Positions 43,786 through 53,872 of a stretch of 64,000 nt of DNA are shown one piece after another. The notes under the pieces were generated by a model. The model saw nothing but the letters and a program-made list of their open reading frames with translations, made no database searches and was not told the DNA's origin. Source of the DNA: Kribbella antiqua. GTDB taxonomy: Bacteria > Actinomycetota > Actinomycetes > Propionibacteriales > Kribbellaceae. A program made the position numbers and the translations under genes. The stretch covers positions 1-64,000 of the forward strand of contig NZ_SLWR01000009.1 of NCBI RefSeq assembly GCF_004345665.1, written 5' to 3'. Each line of letters opens with the position of its first letter. Within the stretch, counting starts at the first letter, position 1.

Positions 43786-43814
43786 TTGACTTTTAAATCG
43801 TTCCTCTCTAGTGT
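43786..43814 (+). promoter_or_regulatory. Sigma-70-type promoter of the YceI gene
   Basis: TTGACT at 43786-43791 and TAGTGT at 43809-43814, with a 17-base spacer, lie about 80 bases upstream of the start at 43895. The AT-rich spacer (TTTAAATC) could hold the MarR operator. Confidence 0.6.
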
Positions 43815-43894
43815 CGTGACTAAGAGGTTGAGCATTGAACTTCCCACAGTCCCGACCGTAAGCCCCCAGTACGCCCCCGATAGAAGAGGAACCA

Positions 43895-44470
43895 ATGAGC
43901 GAGACCGTTGCCGCCGGCACCACCCCGACCACGAGCATCCCCGGCCTGGTCGCCGGCACCTACGCCATCGACGCTGCGCACAGCGAGATCGGCTTCACCG
44001 TCCGTCACCTGATGACCAAGGTCCGCGGCACCTTCAAGGAGTACGCCGGCGAGATCGTCGTCAAGGACTCGCTGGAGGAGTCGACCGCCAACGTCACCGT
44101 CGAGCTGGCCTCCGTCGACACCCGCAGCGAGCAGCGCGACGGGCACCTGCGCTCCGGCGACTTCTTCGACGCCGAGAACAGCCCGAAGATGACGTTCGCC
44201 AGCACCGCGCTGGTCGTGAACGGCGACGACTACACCCTGGTCGGCGAGCTGACCATCAAGGACGTCGCGAAGCCGATCGAGCTCGCGGTCGACTTCCTGG
44301 GTGTGGACCAGAACGCCTACGGCCAGACCATCATCGGCTTCGAGGCGAAGGCCTCGATCAGCCGCAAGGACTGGGGCATCGACTTCAACGTGCCGCTCGA
44401 GGGTGGCAAGCTGCTGATCGGTGACAAGGTCGACATCCACCTCGACGTCCAGGCCGCACTCCAGGCCTGA
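43895..44470 (+). CDS. YceI-family protein
   Basis: A 191-residue lipocalin-like protein of the YceI family (YAIDAAHSEIGFTVRHLMTKVRG at the start, RKDWGIDFN near the end). The family binds polyisoprenoid or fatty-acyl ligands. It has no signal peptide, so it is probably cytosolic, as is common in actinobacteria. Expression is likely from the promoter at 43786 and may be relieved by the divergent MarR. Confidence 0.92.
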   Translation: MSETVAAGTTPTTSIPGLVAGTYAIDAAHSEIGFTVRHLMTKVRGTFKEYAGEIVVKDSLEESTANVTVELASVDTRSEQRDGHLRSGDFFDAENSPKMTFASTALVVNGDDYTLVGELTIKDVAKPIELAVDFLGVDQNAYGQTIIGFEAKASISRKDWGIDFNVPLEGGKLLIGDKVDIHLDVQAALQA

Positions 44471-44480
44471 CGCACTCGTC

Positions 44481-44512
44481 AAAACCCCGCATCTGCCCAG
44501 GTGCGGGGTTTT
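44481..44512. terminator. Bidirectional terminator after YceI gene
   Basis: AAAACCCCGCA and TGCGGGGTTTT form an 11-bp stem with a 10-base loop. The T run on one side and the A run on the other serve both the YceI gene and the convergent TetR gene. Confidence 0.9.
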
Positions 44513-44513
44513 G

Positions 44514-45113
44514 TCATGCCTGGACCATCCGGTGGGCGAGATCCGCGTAGAGCTTGCCGAGTCCCTCCGGATCACCGCGGTGCGGCGTGTACCAGCGGGC
44601 TACGTCGATCGCCAGCGACAGTACGGCGAGCGTCGTACCGGGCAAATCGTCGACGGCGAAGGAGCCGTCCTGCACGCCGTCGGCCAGGACCTGCTCGATC
44701 TGCGCGGAAATGGCGCGCCGGATGGCGGCCACCTCGGTGAGGTGCTCGGGGGAGAGTGCTGCCAGCTCGTACTGCACCACGCGGGCGATGGTGTGGTGCT
44801 CGGCGTGCCAGGCGGTGAACGCGGAGATCATGCCGCGGAGGCGGTCGGCCGGTGACGGTCCTCCGTCGGCCGAACGCAGTACCTCGAGAGCTGCGTTGTG
44901 CCCGTAGAGGCTGATCTCGAAGAGCAGCCGCTCCTTGGACGGGTAGTGCACGTACAGCGCGGCCGGACTCATCCCCGCGCGGGAGGCGATGTCGCGGGTG
45001 GTGGTGGCCTGGTAGCCGCGCTCGGCGAACGCGTCGACGGCGCCGGTCAGCAGCCGGCGGGCGGCGGCCGGCTGGACATGCTCCCAGACCAGGGGACTCG
45101 TGACTGCGGACAC
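44514..45113 (-). CDS. TetR-family regulator of the beta-oxidation operon
   Basis: A 199-residue TetR protein (helix-turn-helix TTTRDIASRAGMSPAALYVHY). The GTG at 45113 follows AGGG and leaves the palindrome at 45141 outside the gene; an in-frame ATG at 45170 would run through that operator. It is divergent from an acyl-CoA dehydrogenase operon, and an acyl-CoA ligand is plausible. Confidence 0.88.
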   Translation of the reverse strand: MSAVTSPLVWEHVQPAAARRLLTGAVDAFAERGYQATTTRDIASRAGMSPAALYVHYPSKERLLFEISLYGHNAALEVLRSADGGPSPADRLRGMISAFTAWHAEHHTIARVVQYELAALSPEHLTEVAAIRRAISAQIEQVLADGVQDGSFAVDDLPGTTLAVLSLAIDVARWYTPHRGDPEGLGKLYADLAHRMVQA

Positions 45114-45140
45114 GTTGACACCCTGCCTCAAGAGCGCGAA

Positions 45141-45158
45141 GCTAAGCAAGCGCTTAGC
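45141..45158. promoter_or_regulatory. TetR operator
   Basis: GCTAAGC, four bases, GCTTAGC: a 7-bp inverted repeat in the 74-base gap between the TetR gene and the acyl-CoA dehydrogenase gene. The TAAGC..GCTTA form is common for TetR regulators of lipid genes. Confidence 0.7.
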
Positions 45159-45187
45159 CACCAGTCTCATTTTCCTCGGGAGGGCCC

Positions 45188-46333
45188 ATGGAGCGCGTCA
45201 TCTTCAACGAGGACCACCACGCATTCCGGGCCAGTGCCAAGGAGTACTGCGACCGCTCGCTGGTGCCGCGGATGGAGCAGTTTCTCGAGGAGAAGACGAT
45301 CGACCGAGGAGCCTGGCTGGAGGCCGGCAAGCAAGGCTTCCTCGGCCTGGACGTGCCGGAGGAGTACGGCGGTTCGAGCGTCGGCGACTACCGGTTCAAC
45401 GCCGTCTTCGCCGAGGAGGTGTCGAAGGTCTCCGCGTCGCTGTCGAGCTGCTTCGGCATCCACTTCGACTGCGCCGCGCCGTATCTGGTCGATCTGGGTA
45501 CGGAGGAGCAGAAGCAGCGGTGGCTGCCGAAGTTCTGCTCCGGTGAGTACGTCGCCGCGATCGGGATGACCGAGCCCTCCGGTGGATCCGACCTGGCCGC
45601 GCTGAAGACGAGCGCGAAGAAGGTCGACAACGGCTGGGTGGTCAACGGGTCGAAGACCTTCATCACCAACGGCGACATGGCCGACCTGGTCATCGTCGCC
45701 GCCCGCACCGACCCGGCCAAGGGCGCCAAGGGCATCACCCTCTTCGTGGTCGAGGAGGGGATGGACGGCTTCGCCCGCGGTCGCAAGCTGGACAAGGTCG
45801 GCCAGACCGAGTCCGGTACGTCGGAACTGTTCTTCGAGGACGTGTTCGTGCCGGACGGCAATGTGCTCGGCGAAGTCGACCGCGGCTTCATCCACATGAT
45901 GGAGCGGCTGGCCCAGGAGCGGGTCGGTGCCGCGGTGTCCAACATCGCGCAGGCCACCCAGATCCTGGACGAGACGATCGACTACGTGAAGCAGCGGAAG
46001 GCGTTCGGCCAGCCGGTCGGGTCCTTCCAGTACAACAAGTTCGTTATCGCCGAGCTGGTCACCAAGGCCGAGGTCACCCAGGCGTACGTCGACAACGCGA
46101 TCGTCGCGCATGACGAGGACCGGCTGTCCGCGGTCGATGCGGCGAAGGTGAAGTGGTGGAGCGCCCAGGTGCAGAACGAGATCCTCGACGCCTGCGTGCA
46201 GCTGCACGGCGGCTACGGCTACATGAACGAGTACCGGGTGGCGCGCGCCTGGCGGGACGCCCGGGTGACCAAGATCTGGGCCGGAAGCAACGAAATCATG
46301 AAGGAACTCATCGGTCGCGACCTGGGCCTCTGA
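45188..46333 (+). CDS. Acyl-CoA dehydrogenase
   Basis: A 381-residue FAD enzyme. N-terminal helical part, central signature (AAIGMTEPSGGSDLAALKT, FITNGDMADLVIVAART) and C-terminal QLHGGYGYMNEYRVARAWRD, KIWAGSNEIMKELIGRDLG. It introduces the alpha-beta double bond in an acyl-CoA and passes electrons to ETF. ATG 45188 follows GGGAGGG. First gene of the operon with thiolase and SDR. Chain length or branching specificity is unknown. Confidence 0.93.
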   Translation: MERVIFNEDHHAFRASAKEYCDRSLVPRMEQFLEEKTIDRGAWLEAGKQGFLGLDVPEEYGGSSVGDYRFNAVFAEEVSKVSASLSSCFGIHFDCAAPYLVDLGTEEQKQRWLPKFCSGEYVAAIGMTEPSGGSDLAALKTSAKKVDNGWVVNGSKTFITNGDMADLVIVAARTDPAKGAKGITLFVVEEGMDGFARGRKLDKVGQTESGTSELFFEDVFVPDGNVLGEVDRGFIHMMERLAQERVGAAVSNIAQATQILDETIDYVKQRKAFGQPVGSFQYNKFVIAELVTKAEVTQAYVDNAIVAHDEDRLSAVDAAKVKWWSAQVQNEILDACVQLHGGYGYMNEYRVARAWRDARVTKIWAGSNEIMKELIGRDLGL

Positions 46334-46345
46334 AAGGACCTCGCA

Positions 46346-47565
<1,220 letters not shown>

Positions 47566-47566
<1 letters not shown>

Positions 47567-48321
47567 TGTCGCTGAAGGACCGCACGGCGATCATCACCGG
47601 AGCGTCCCGGGGGATCGGGCTGGCGATCGCGCAGCGCGTGGTGGCCGACGGCGCTCGGGTCGTCATCACCGGCCGCACGCAGGAGACCCTCGACGAAGCG
47701 GTCGAGTCGCTCGGCGGCCGGGAGAACGCGCTCGCGGTCGCCGGTAAGGCGGCCGATCCGGAGCATCGTGCGACGGTGGTTGCCGCGGCGGTCGCGACGT
47801 ACGGGTCGGTGGACCTGCTGGTGAACAACACCGGCATCAACCCGATCTACGGCAAGCTGCTGGACGTCGACCAGGCAGTCGCGGCCAAGATGGTCGACAC
47901 CAATGTGCTGGCCACGATCGCCTGGGTGAAGGCCTGCCGGGACGCGTGGATGCGCGAACACGGCGGCGCGGTGGTCAACCTCTCGTCGGTGGCCGGTCTG
48001 GCGCCCTCACCGGGGATCGGCTGGTACGGCGCGACCAAGGCGATGCTGTCCCGGGTGACTGCCGAACTGGCGGTCGAACTGGCCCCGGAGATCCGCGTCA
48101 ACGCAGTGGCTCCGGCGGTGGTCAAGACCAAGTTCGCCGGAGCCCTCTACGAAGGCCGTGAGGACAAGGTGGCCGCGTCGTACCCGTTGCAGCGGCTGGG
48201 CGTGCCGGAGGACGTTGCCTCGCTGGTGTGGTTCCTGCTGTCCGACGAGGCGTCGTGGATCACCGGCCAGACCATCACCATCGACGGCGGCCTCACCCTT
48301 AAAGGCGGAATCGTCGGCTAG
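47566..48321 (+). CDS. SDR-family oxidoreductase (probable 3-hydroxyacyl-CoA dehydrogenase-like)
   Basis: A 251-residue classical short-chain dehydrogenase. NAD(P) motif TGASRGIGLA, NNTG instead of NNAG, catalytic Ser in LSSVAGL and WYGATKA (Tyr and Lys). It is translationally coupled to thiolase (TGATG), so a 3-hydroxy/3-ketoacyl-CoA step is likely. It shares a CTAG stop with the convergent gene. Coenzyme preference is not clear. Confidence 0.9.
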
Positions 48322-48890
48322 GGCTGACGTCCTTGCCACGCGACGAGTTGGGCGTACGGCGGTGCGTCGTCGGCTACCGCTACGACAGGGCCGAAGGGGA
48401 CGTGGCCGCCGCGAGGCTCGGCAGGGAGGAACTGGCGGACCAGCGGTAGGCAGTGCGTTGCCAGCGTGTCGTCCAGGTCGTCAGTGCGGTTGATTGCCTT
48501 CGCCAGATCCCAGGAGTGCGTGGTGAGCTCGCCGGTGTAGGCGGCGATTGCGGCCGCGCCGGACAGCGTTCCCCAGGGGAGCTTGCAGATCTGGGTGAGT
48601 ACGGCGTCGTCCGCCAGCGTGGCGTCGACCGTCGTACGGCGTTCTTTCCACGCAGTCGGCACGTCGTCGACACCTGTGGTGACGGTCGGGAGGTCGAGGG
48701 GGTTGCCACCGGTCAGACCGAGGTTGATCCGGCCGGCCACGGTGATGAGGTGGCCGAGCAGGGTACGGACGTCGTACTCGGGGAGTGGGGTAGGGCGGTC
48801 CAGATCGGCCGGGTCGACGGTGTCGATCAGATGCTGGGTCTGGTCCAGGGCGCGGACGAGCATAGGGCGCGGGTCGGTCATGTTTGTCAT
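48318..48890 (-). CDS. DinB-like, TIGR03086-family protein (mycothiol-linked fold)
   Basis: A 190-residue protein with the TIGR03086/maleylpyruvate isomerase N-terminal domain (PLPEYDVRTLLGHLITVAGR, YTGELTTHSWDLAKA). His residues in GHL, and in THSWD, would bind metal. The start MTNMTDPRP at 48890 has GAGG upstream. Divergent from a WYL regulator. Cytosolic; possible mycothiol-dependent enzyme, substrate unknown. Confidence 0.8.
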   Translation of the reverse strand: MTNMTDPRPMLVRALDQTQHLIDTVDPADLDRPTPLPEYDVRTLLGHLITVAGRINLGLTGGNPLDLPTVTTGVDDVPTAWKERRTTVDATLADDAVLTQICKLPWGTLSGAAAIAAYTGELTTHSWDLAKAINRTDDLDDTLATHCLPLVRQFLPAEPRGGHVPFGPVVAVADDAPPYAQLVAWQGRQP

Positions 48891-48904
48891 GGAGACAGCC
48901 TCGC

Positions 48905-48930
48905 GGGACATATACGACATCTTCTGTCCC
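48905..48930. promoter_or_regulatory. Inverted repeat between DinB-like and WYL regulator genes
   Basis: GGGACA and TGTCCC are separated by 14 bases, in the 54-base gap between the divergent starts at 48890 and 48945. Plausible binding site of the WYL regulator. Confidence 0.5.
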
Positions 48931-48944
48931 ATATTGTTGGAACT

Positions 48945-49916
48945 GTGCGAGCCGACCGGTTGTTGCGGATCATTCTGTTGTTGCAGCGGCATCCGCGGTT
49001 GAGTGCGCGGCAGTTGGCCGAGCGGCTGGAGGTCTCGACGCGGACCGTGATGCGGGACATGGAGGCGTTGTCGGCGGCCGGCGTACCCGTTTACACCGAG
49101 CGGGGCCGCAATGGCGGGTGTGTGCTGCTTCCCGGGTATCGCGCGGACGTGAGTGGGTTGACGCCACCGGAGGCGCAGGCGTTGTTCGCCTGGTCGGGGC
49201 GGGCGGCGCTGTCGGAGGAGCTTGGGTTGCGGGACGCGCTGCAGTCCGCGATGGGCAAGCTGTCGTCGACGCTGCCGCTGGAGCTTCAGGATGATGCCGA
49301 CGCGTTGTCGGGCGCGATCGTGGTGGATCGTCGTCGGTGGTTTGCCGAGGCCGAGGACACCGGGGCGTTGCCGGTACTGCGGCAGGCGGTGGTCACGCGT
49401 CGGCGGGTGCGGCTGCGGTATGCCTCAGCTAGTGCTGGGCTGCAGCGTCGTACGGTCGATCCTTGGGGACTGGTCGAGCAGGCCGGTCGCTGGTATCTCG
49501 TCGCTGCGCATCGCGGGGTTGCCCGGATGTACCGGGTGTCGCGTGTCGAGCAGGTCGACGTACTGGAGGAAGTTGCCGATCGGCCGGCTGACCTGGATGT
49601 GAAGGCGGAGTGGGAGCGGCTGCGGTCGGGACTCGAGCAGAACATGCCCGTTGGGGTCGATGTCGTCGTACGGGTGCGGCCGGAGCGGGTCGAGACGGTA
49701 CGGCGGATCGCCACGCCGATGCTGATGCAAGGGGAGCAGGCCAGGGACGTGCCGTCGGACGACGAGTGGCCGCAGCTCGCGATGCATTTTCGGGTGCGTG
49801 AGGCGGCGTGCGGTGTGCTCCTCGGCTTTGGCGCCGACGTGGAAGTGCTTGAACCGGTGGAGATGCGCGGCCGGTTGCTCGAGCTCGCATCCGCGGCGGT
49901 TCGGGTTTATGGCTGA
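48945..49916 (+). CDS. WYL-domain (YafY-type) transcriptional regulator
   Basis: A 323-residue DeoR-like winged helix (LSARQLAERLEVSTRTVMRDME) followed by the WYL domain (GRWYLVAAHRGVARMYRVSR) and a C-terminal WCX region. The GTG at 48945 is the first plausible start; the frame upstream lies in the opposite-strand gene. It is divergent from the DinB-like gene, a common pairing. It overlaps the convergent gene at 49907 by ten bases. Confidence 0.88.
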   Translation: MRADRLLRIILLLQRHPRLSARQLAERLEVSTRTVMRDMEALSAAGVPVYTERGRNGGCVLLPGYRADVSGLTPPEAQALFAWSGRAALSEELGLRDALQSAMGKLSSTLPLELQDDADALSGAIVVDRRRWFAEAEDTGALPVLRQAVVTRRRVRLRYASASAGLQRRTVDPWGLVEQAGRWYLVAAHRGVARMYRVSRVEQVDVLEEVADRPADLDVKAEWERLRSGLEQNMPVGVDVVVRVRPERVETVRRIATPMLMQGEQARDVPSDDEWPQLAMHFRVREAACGVLLGFGADVEVLEPVEMRGRLLELASAAVRVYG

Positions 49917-50449
49917 GGCCGGGTGGCGACGAAGCGCTGGCGGACGATGATGTTGCCGTCGGCATCTTCGTCCTCGTTGCGCCAGTGGAAGCCGGTTTCG
50001 GAGATGCCGGTGAAGATCCAGCGGGTCTTCGCGGCGAGTGGCTCGCGTGCGTCGAGGGTCAGGGAGTTCTCGCCCGCGTGGCCGATGAACGTCATGACGA
50101 ACGCGTGCTTCGGGCCCATCCAGGTGGACCGGAAGGCGTCCAGTTCCGGATCGTGGATGCGGATGGTGAGACCCCATTCGCCGTCGCCGTCGGTCGCTCG
50201 TGCCGCGCGGCTCGGCGTGATCCAGATGTCGGCGACCGCGCGACCGTCGAGGGCCCACGCGAAGTGCCACTCGCCCTTGGTCTGCCGGGTGATCGCGCCG
50301 TCATCGTCGTACCAGGTGACGTCGAGATCCCAGCTGCCGATCAGTGGTGCGAACGGCTGGAACGCCTCCGCATACTCCGCCCGGGGCCCGTCGGACACCA
50401 TGAGGTCCGCGAGCATCTTCGCTGCCGCCACACCATCTGTCACCTGCAT
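49907..50449 (-). CDS. Hypothetical protein, DUF1579-like
   Basis: A 180-residue cytosolic protein with LIGSWDLDVTWYDDDGA, GEWHFAWALDGRAVADIWI and a beta-rich middle, resembling DUF1579/calycin-like proteins. The ATG at 50449 is the first codon of the frame, with no strong ribosome site. Function unknown. Confidence 0.7.
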   Translation of the reverse strand: MQVTDGVAAAKMLADLMVSDGPRAEYAEAFQPFAPLIGSWDLDVTWYDDDGAITRQTKGEWHFAWALDGRAVADIWITPSRAARATDGDGEWGLTIRIHDPELDAFRSTWMGPKHAFVMTFIGHAGENSLTLDAREPLAAKTRWIFTGISETGFHWRNEDEDADGNIIVRQRFVATRPQP

Positions 50450-50693
50450 AGTGGCTATTTACCCCTGACCACACCGGGGTCTGTCAAGACCCGCGGACTC
50501 CCCGCCGCCGGTGACCACGTCGTGTCCCAGCACGATGGCACTTCCGGCGGTCGGGGCGATCAGTCCGACAGCACCGGGCAACTCTAATGGCTGTCCGCTA
50601 CACGGCCGAATCGCGCGGAGCGCACCCCTGTTGCGATCCGGTTGCTGTCTTTAATCCGTGGCGGCTGAACCGGCCCGTGGTTAGGGTCCGGGC

Positions 50694-51596
50694 ATGACGA
50701 CTGGGGTGCGGATCCGGCCTGCGGTAGGGGACGACGCGGAGGGTGTGGCCGCGGTACGGCGGGCCGTGTACTCGTACAAGATCATGTCGCCCGAGTCCAC
50801 TCGGCACATGATCACCGTGCAGTCACCGGCGGAGCGGTTCCTCCCGCTGGTCGCGATCGCGAACGGCGAAGTGGTGGCGTGGGGATCCGCCGGGCTGAAC
50901 ATCTGGACCAGCGAACCGGGGCAGAGCAGCATCTCGATCTACGTCCACCCGGACTATCGCAACCAGGGGATCGGCAGCGCGCTGTCCGACCGCCTGCACC
51001 AGCACCTCACCGAAGTCGGCGCCATCAGGGTGCGGGCTTTCGCTCATCCCGACGGTCTCGAGTTCGCCCGCAATCGCGGGTACGACGGAACGCGGCAGAT
51101 GCACTTCTCGGGTGTCGACCTGAGCGAGCTGCCGGAGCAGCCTGCCACCCCGGACGGCTTCGAGCTGGTGACGATGGATCAGCTGGACCCGCAGCAGGTC
51201 TACACCGCCGACGCGGTCGCGTCGCTGGACGAACCCAGCGACTCGCCGCTGGACTCGGTCGGCTACGACGAATGGCTTGATGAGGTCTGGAACGCTCCCG
51301 GCCTGGACAAGTCGCTCAGCGTCGCCGCGATGGCCGGCGACGAGGTGGCGAGCTTCACCTCGTTCGAGATCGACGGTGATCGTGCCTGGTCGGGCATGAC
51401 CGGGACGATTCCGTCGTACCGCGGGAAAGGTCTGGCGAAGCTGGTCAAGTCGGCCGGGCTGCGTCGCTGTGCCGCCGCCGGGATCACCGCGGCGTACACC
51501 TCCAACGATGATGCGAACGGCCCGATGCTTGCCATCAACAACTGGCTCGGCTATCGCCGGGTGCAGACCGAGCTCGGTCTGCTGCGGTCCCTCTGA
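50694..51596 (+). CDS. Double-GNAT acetyltransferase 1
   Basis: A 300-residue protein with two GNAT domains. The N-terminal one has the acetyl-CoA loop YVHPDYRNQGIGSAL (about 82-96). The C-terminal one has SYRGKGLAKLVK (about 241-252). ATG 50694. The neighbouring gene encodes a paralog of the same layout, so the pair arose by duplication. Similar tandem-GNAT proteins include mycothiol synthase, but MshD hallmarks are not obvious here. Confidence 0.85.
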   Translation: MTTGVRIRPAVGDDAEGVAAVRRAVYSYKIMSPESTRHMITVQSPAERFLPLVAIANGEVVAWGSAGLNIWTSEPGQSSISIYVHPDYRNQGIGSALSDRLHQHLTEVGAIRVRAFAHPDGLEFARNRGYDGTRQMHFSGVDLSELPEQPATPDGFELVTMDQLDPQQVYTADAVASLDEPSDSPLDSVGYDEWLDEVWNAPGLDKSLSVAAMAGDEVASFTSFEIDGDRAWSGMTGTIPSYRGKGLAKLVKSAGLRRCAAAGITAAYTSNDDANGPMLAINNWLGYRRVQTELGLLRSL

Positions 51597-51676
51597 GACA
51601 GAGCTGTAATCGCTTTCGCATTCGGTATGCACCTGGCACGGGTTATGTTCCGGGGAAGTTTGCCGAAGGAGTTCGC

Positions 51677-52561
51677 ATGGAGATCAGGCCTGCCGAACCG
51701 GGGGATATCGAAGGGGCTGTCGCGCTCCACGACGCCCACGCGCCGTACTTGGTCGTCACCGCCACCGCGTTGCGACATCGGCTCGAGGCTCCCGCCGTTC
51801 CAGGCCGTGGAACGTTCGCCGCGGTGGACGCAGGTGTTGTGGTCGGCTGGGCGACGTCCGCGCTGATCGCTGGGTCGGATCTGCTGGACGGGCAGTTGCG
51901 GGTGCTGGTCCATCCGGAGCACCGCGGCCGGGGGATCGGCGCGAAGTTGCTGGAGGCAACGCACGAGGAGCTGCGGTCGGCCGGCGCGACGAGCGCGCGG
52001 GTGTTCGCGGATCCGTCGTCGGTGGAGTGGGCGGCGCAGTGGGGGTACCAGCAGACCCGGCAGGTGCACTACGCCGGGATCGACCCGCGGAAGGCGCCGG
52101 ACCTCCCGGGTGTGCCGAGTGGTGTGGAGCTGATGCCGCTGGACCAGCTCGAGCCGCGGAAGGTGTACGAGGCGGACGAGGTGGCGCAGCGGACCAAGCC
52201 CGGTGACGCCAAGATCACCTCACGCCCGTACGACGACTGGCTCCGGGGAGTGTGGACGTCGCCGGGGATGGTGCTGGACCTGAGCATGGCGGCGGTTTTC
52301 CAGGACCAGGTGATCGCGTTCACCCTCGGCAACGGCGATCGCCGCAAGATCTGGTCGCAGATGACGGCGACGATGCCTGACTACCGGGGACGCGGTCTGG
52401 CCAGGCTGGTCAAGTGCGCCGCCCTGCACCGGGCCGCCGACGCCGGCGTCCAGGCCGCCTACACCGCCAACTACGACGGCAACACCCCCATGATCGCCGT
52501 CAACGAATGGCTCGGCTACTACCGCATCGCCACCCACGCCGTCCTCATCTGCCCGTTCTAG
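51677..52561 (+). CDS. Double-GNAT acetyltransferase 2
   Basis: A 294-residue paralog of the gene at 50694 with loops LVHPEHRGRGIGAKLLE and DYRGRGLARLVK. ATG 51677 follows AAGGAG. The C-terminal half (AYTANYDGNTPMIAVNEWLGY) closely follows AYTSNDDANGPMLAINNWLGY in the first copy. The end shares a CTAG stop with the MaoC gene. Substrate unknown. Confidence 0.85.
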   Translation: MEIRPAEPGDIEGAVALHDAHAPYLVVTATALRHRLEAPAVPGRGTFAAVDAGVVVGWATSALIAGSDLLDGQLRVLVHPEHRGRGIGAKLLEATHEELRSAGATSARVFADPSSVEWAAQWGYQQTRQVHYAGIDPRKAPDLPGVPSGVELMPLDQLEPRKVYEADEVAQRTKPGDAKITSRPYDDWLRGVWTSPGMVLDLSMAAVFQDQVIAFTLGNGDRRKIWSQMTATMPDYRGRGLARLVKCAALHRAADAGVQAAYTANYDGNTPMIAVNEWLGYYRIATHAVLICPF

Positions 52562-53013
52562 GGGACCAGGAGTACGACGGTTTCCGCGACGCAGGCGGGT
52601 TTGGTGGAGTGCTCGAGTTCGATGACCCAGTTGAGGGAGACCTGGACGCCGGCGGGGGTGGCGGCGGTGTTGGCGATGGAGGCGGAGGCGCGGACTCGGG
52701 AGCCGACCGGGACGGGGGCGGGGAAGCGGACCTTGTTGACGCCGTAGTTGAGTTTGGCGGTGACGCCGTTCACCGAGAACAGTTCGTCGCCGAAGCGGGC
52801 GATCAGGCTCAGAGTGAGGTAGCCGTGCGCGATCGTCCCGCCGTACGGGCCCTTCTTCGCGCGGTCGACGTCGACGTGGATCCACTGGTGGTCGCCGGTG
52901 GCGTCGGCGAACGTGTTCACCTGCTCCTGGGTGATCTCCAGCCACTCGGTCTCACCCAGCTGGGTGCCGACCGCGTGCACGACCTCGTCGACGCCGGTGA
53001 ACGACTCCGCCAT
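52558..53013 (-). CDS. MaoC-like (R)-enoyl-CoA hydratase
   Basis: A 151-residue hot-dog protein. The hydratase site is FADATGDHQWIHVD (Asp and His) with the following AHGYLTLSL. It hydrates trans-2-enoyl-CoA or acts as a dehydratase. ATG 53013 follows AAGGAG; it is 11 bases after the FabG-like gene, forming a two-gene operon for a 3-hydroxyacyl intermediate. Confidence 0.9.
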   Translation of the reverse strand: MAESFTGVDEVVHAVGTQLGETEWLEITQEQVNTFADATGDHQWIHVDVDRAKKGPYGGTIAHGYLTLSLIARFGDELFSVNGVTAKLNYGVNKVRFPAPVPVGSRVRASASIANTAATPAGVQVSLNWVIELEHSTKPACVAETVVLLVP

Positions 53014-53024
53014 CCTCAACTCCT

Positions 53025-53780
53025 TCAGTTTCGGGGTCCGCCGGCGACGTACAAGACCTGACCGGAGACAAAGCCGGCCTCTTCGCTGCAGAAGTACGAC
53101 GCGGCGGCGGCGATGTCTTCCGGCTTACCGGTCCGGTTCACCGGGATGGTCGCGGCCGTCGCTTTCTTGAACTCCTCGAAGTCGACCCCGACCCGGGCCG
53201 CGGTGGCCGCGGTCATGTCGGTCTCGATGAAGCCCGGCGCGATCGCGTTCGCGGTGACGCCGAACTTGCCCAGCTCGATCGCCAGCGTCTTCGCTAGGCC
53301 CTGCAAGCCGGCCTTGGCGGACGCGTAGTTCGCCTGACCGCGGTTGCCCAGGGCCGACGTCGAGGAGAGGAACACGATCCGGCCGTAGCCAGCCTCGACC
53401 ATGTGCGCCTGGACGGCGCGCGACATCAGGAAGCTGCCCTTCAGGTGCACCGACATGACGGTGTCCCAGTCGTCCTCGGACATCTTGAACAGCAGGTTGT
53501 CGCGCAGCACACCGGCGTTGTTCACCAGGATCGTCGGCTTACCGAGCTCGGCCACGACTCGCTCGACCGCGGCGGTGACCTGCTCGGACTGGCTGACGTC
53601 GCAGCCGACCGCGATCGCCGTACCGCCGGCCTCGGTGATCGCCTTCACCGTGCCACCGCAGGCACCCTCGTCCAGGTCGAGCACCGCGACCGCGTTGCCG
53701 TCCTTGGCGAGCCGCTGCGCGACGGCCGCACCGATTCCCCGGGCCGCGCCCGTCACAATCGCCACCCGCTGCTCGGTCAT
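53025..53780 (-). CDS. 3-oxoacyl-ACP/CoA reductase (FabG-like SDR)
   Basis: A 251-residue SDR: TGAARGIGA cofactor motif, NNAG, catalytic Ser in LSSTSAL, YASAKAG and the C-terminal VSGQVLYVAGG. Closer to FabG than the SDR at 47566. ATG 53780 follows AAGGAGC. With MaoC it could make or degrade (R)-3-hydroxyacyl-CoA. Divergent from two thioesterases. Confidence 0.9.
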   Translation of the reverse strand: MTEQRVAIVTGAARGIGAAVAQRLAKDGNAVAVLDLDEGACGGTVKAITEAGGTAIAVGCDVSQSEQVTAAVERVVAELGKPTILVNNAGVLRDNLLFKMSEDDWDTVMSVHLKGSFLMSRAVQAHMVEAGYGRIVFLSSTSALGNRGQANYASAKAGLQGLAKTLAIELGKFGVTANAIAPGFIETDMTAATAARVGVDFEEFKKATAATIPVNRTGKPEDIAAAASYFCSEEAGFVSGQVLYVAGGPRN

Positions 53781-53872
53781 CGGGCCTGCTCCTTAAAGTC
53801 TGTGGTGATGCCGGGGATGACATTACCCACGCTCTGTCATGTCGGAAGTACTACGGATGGCATCATCGCCGT

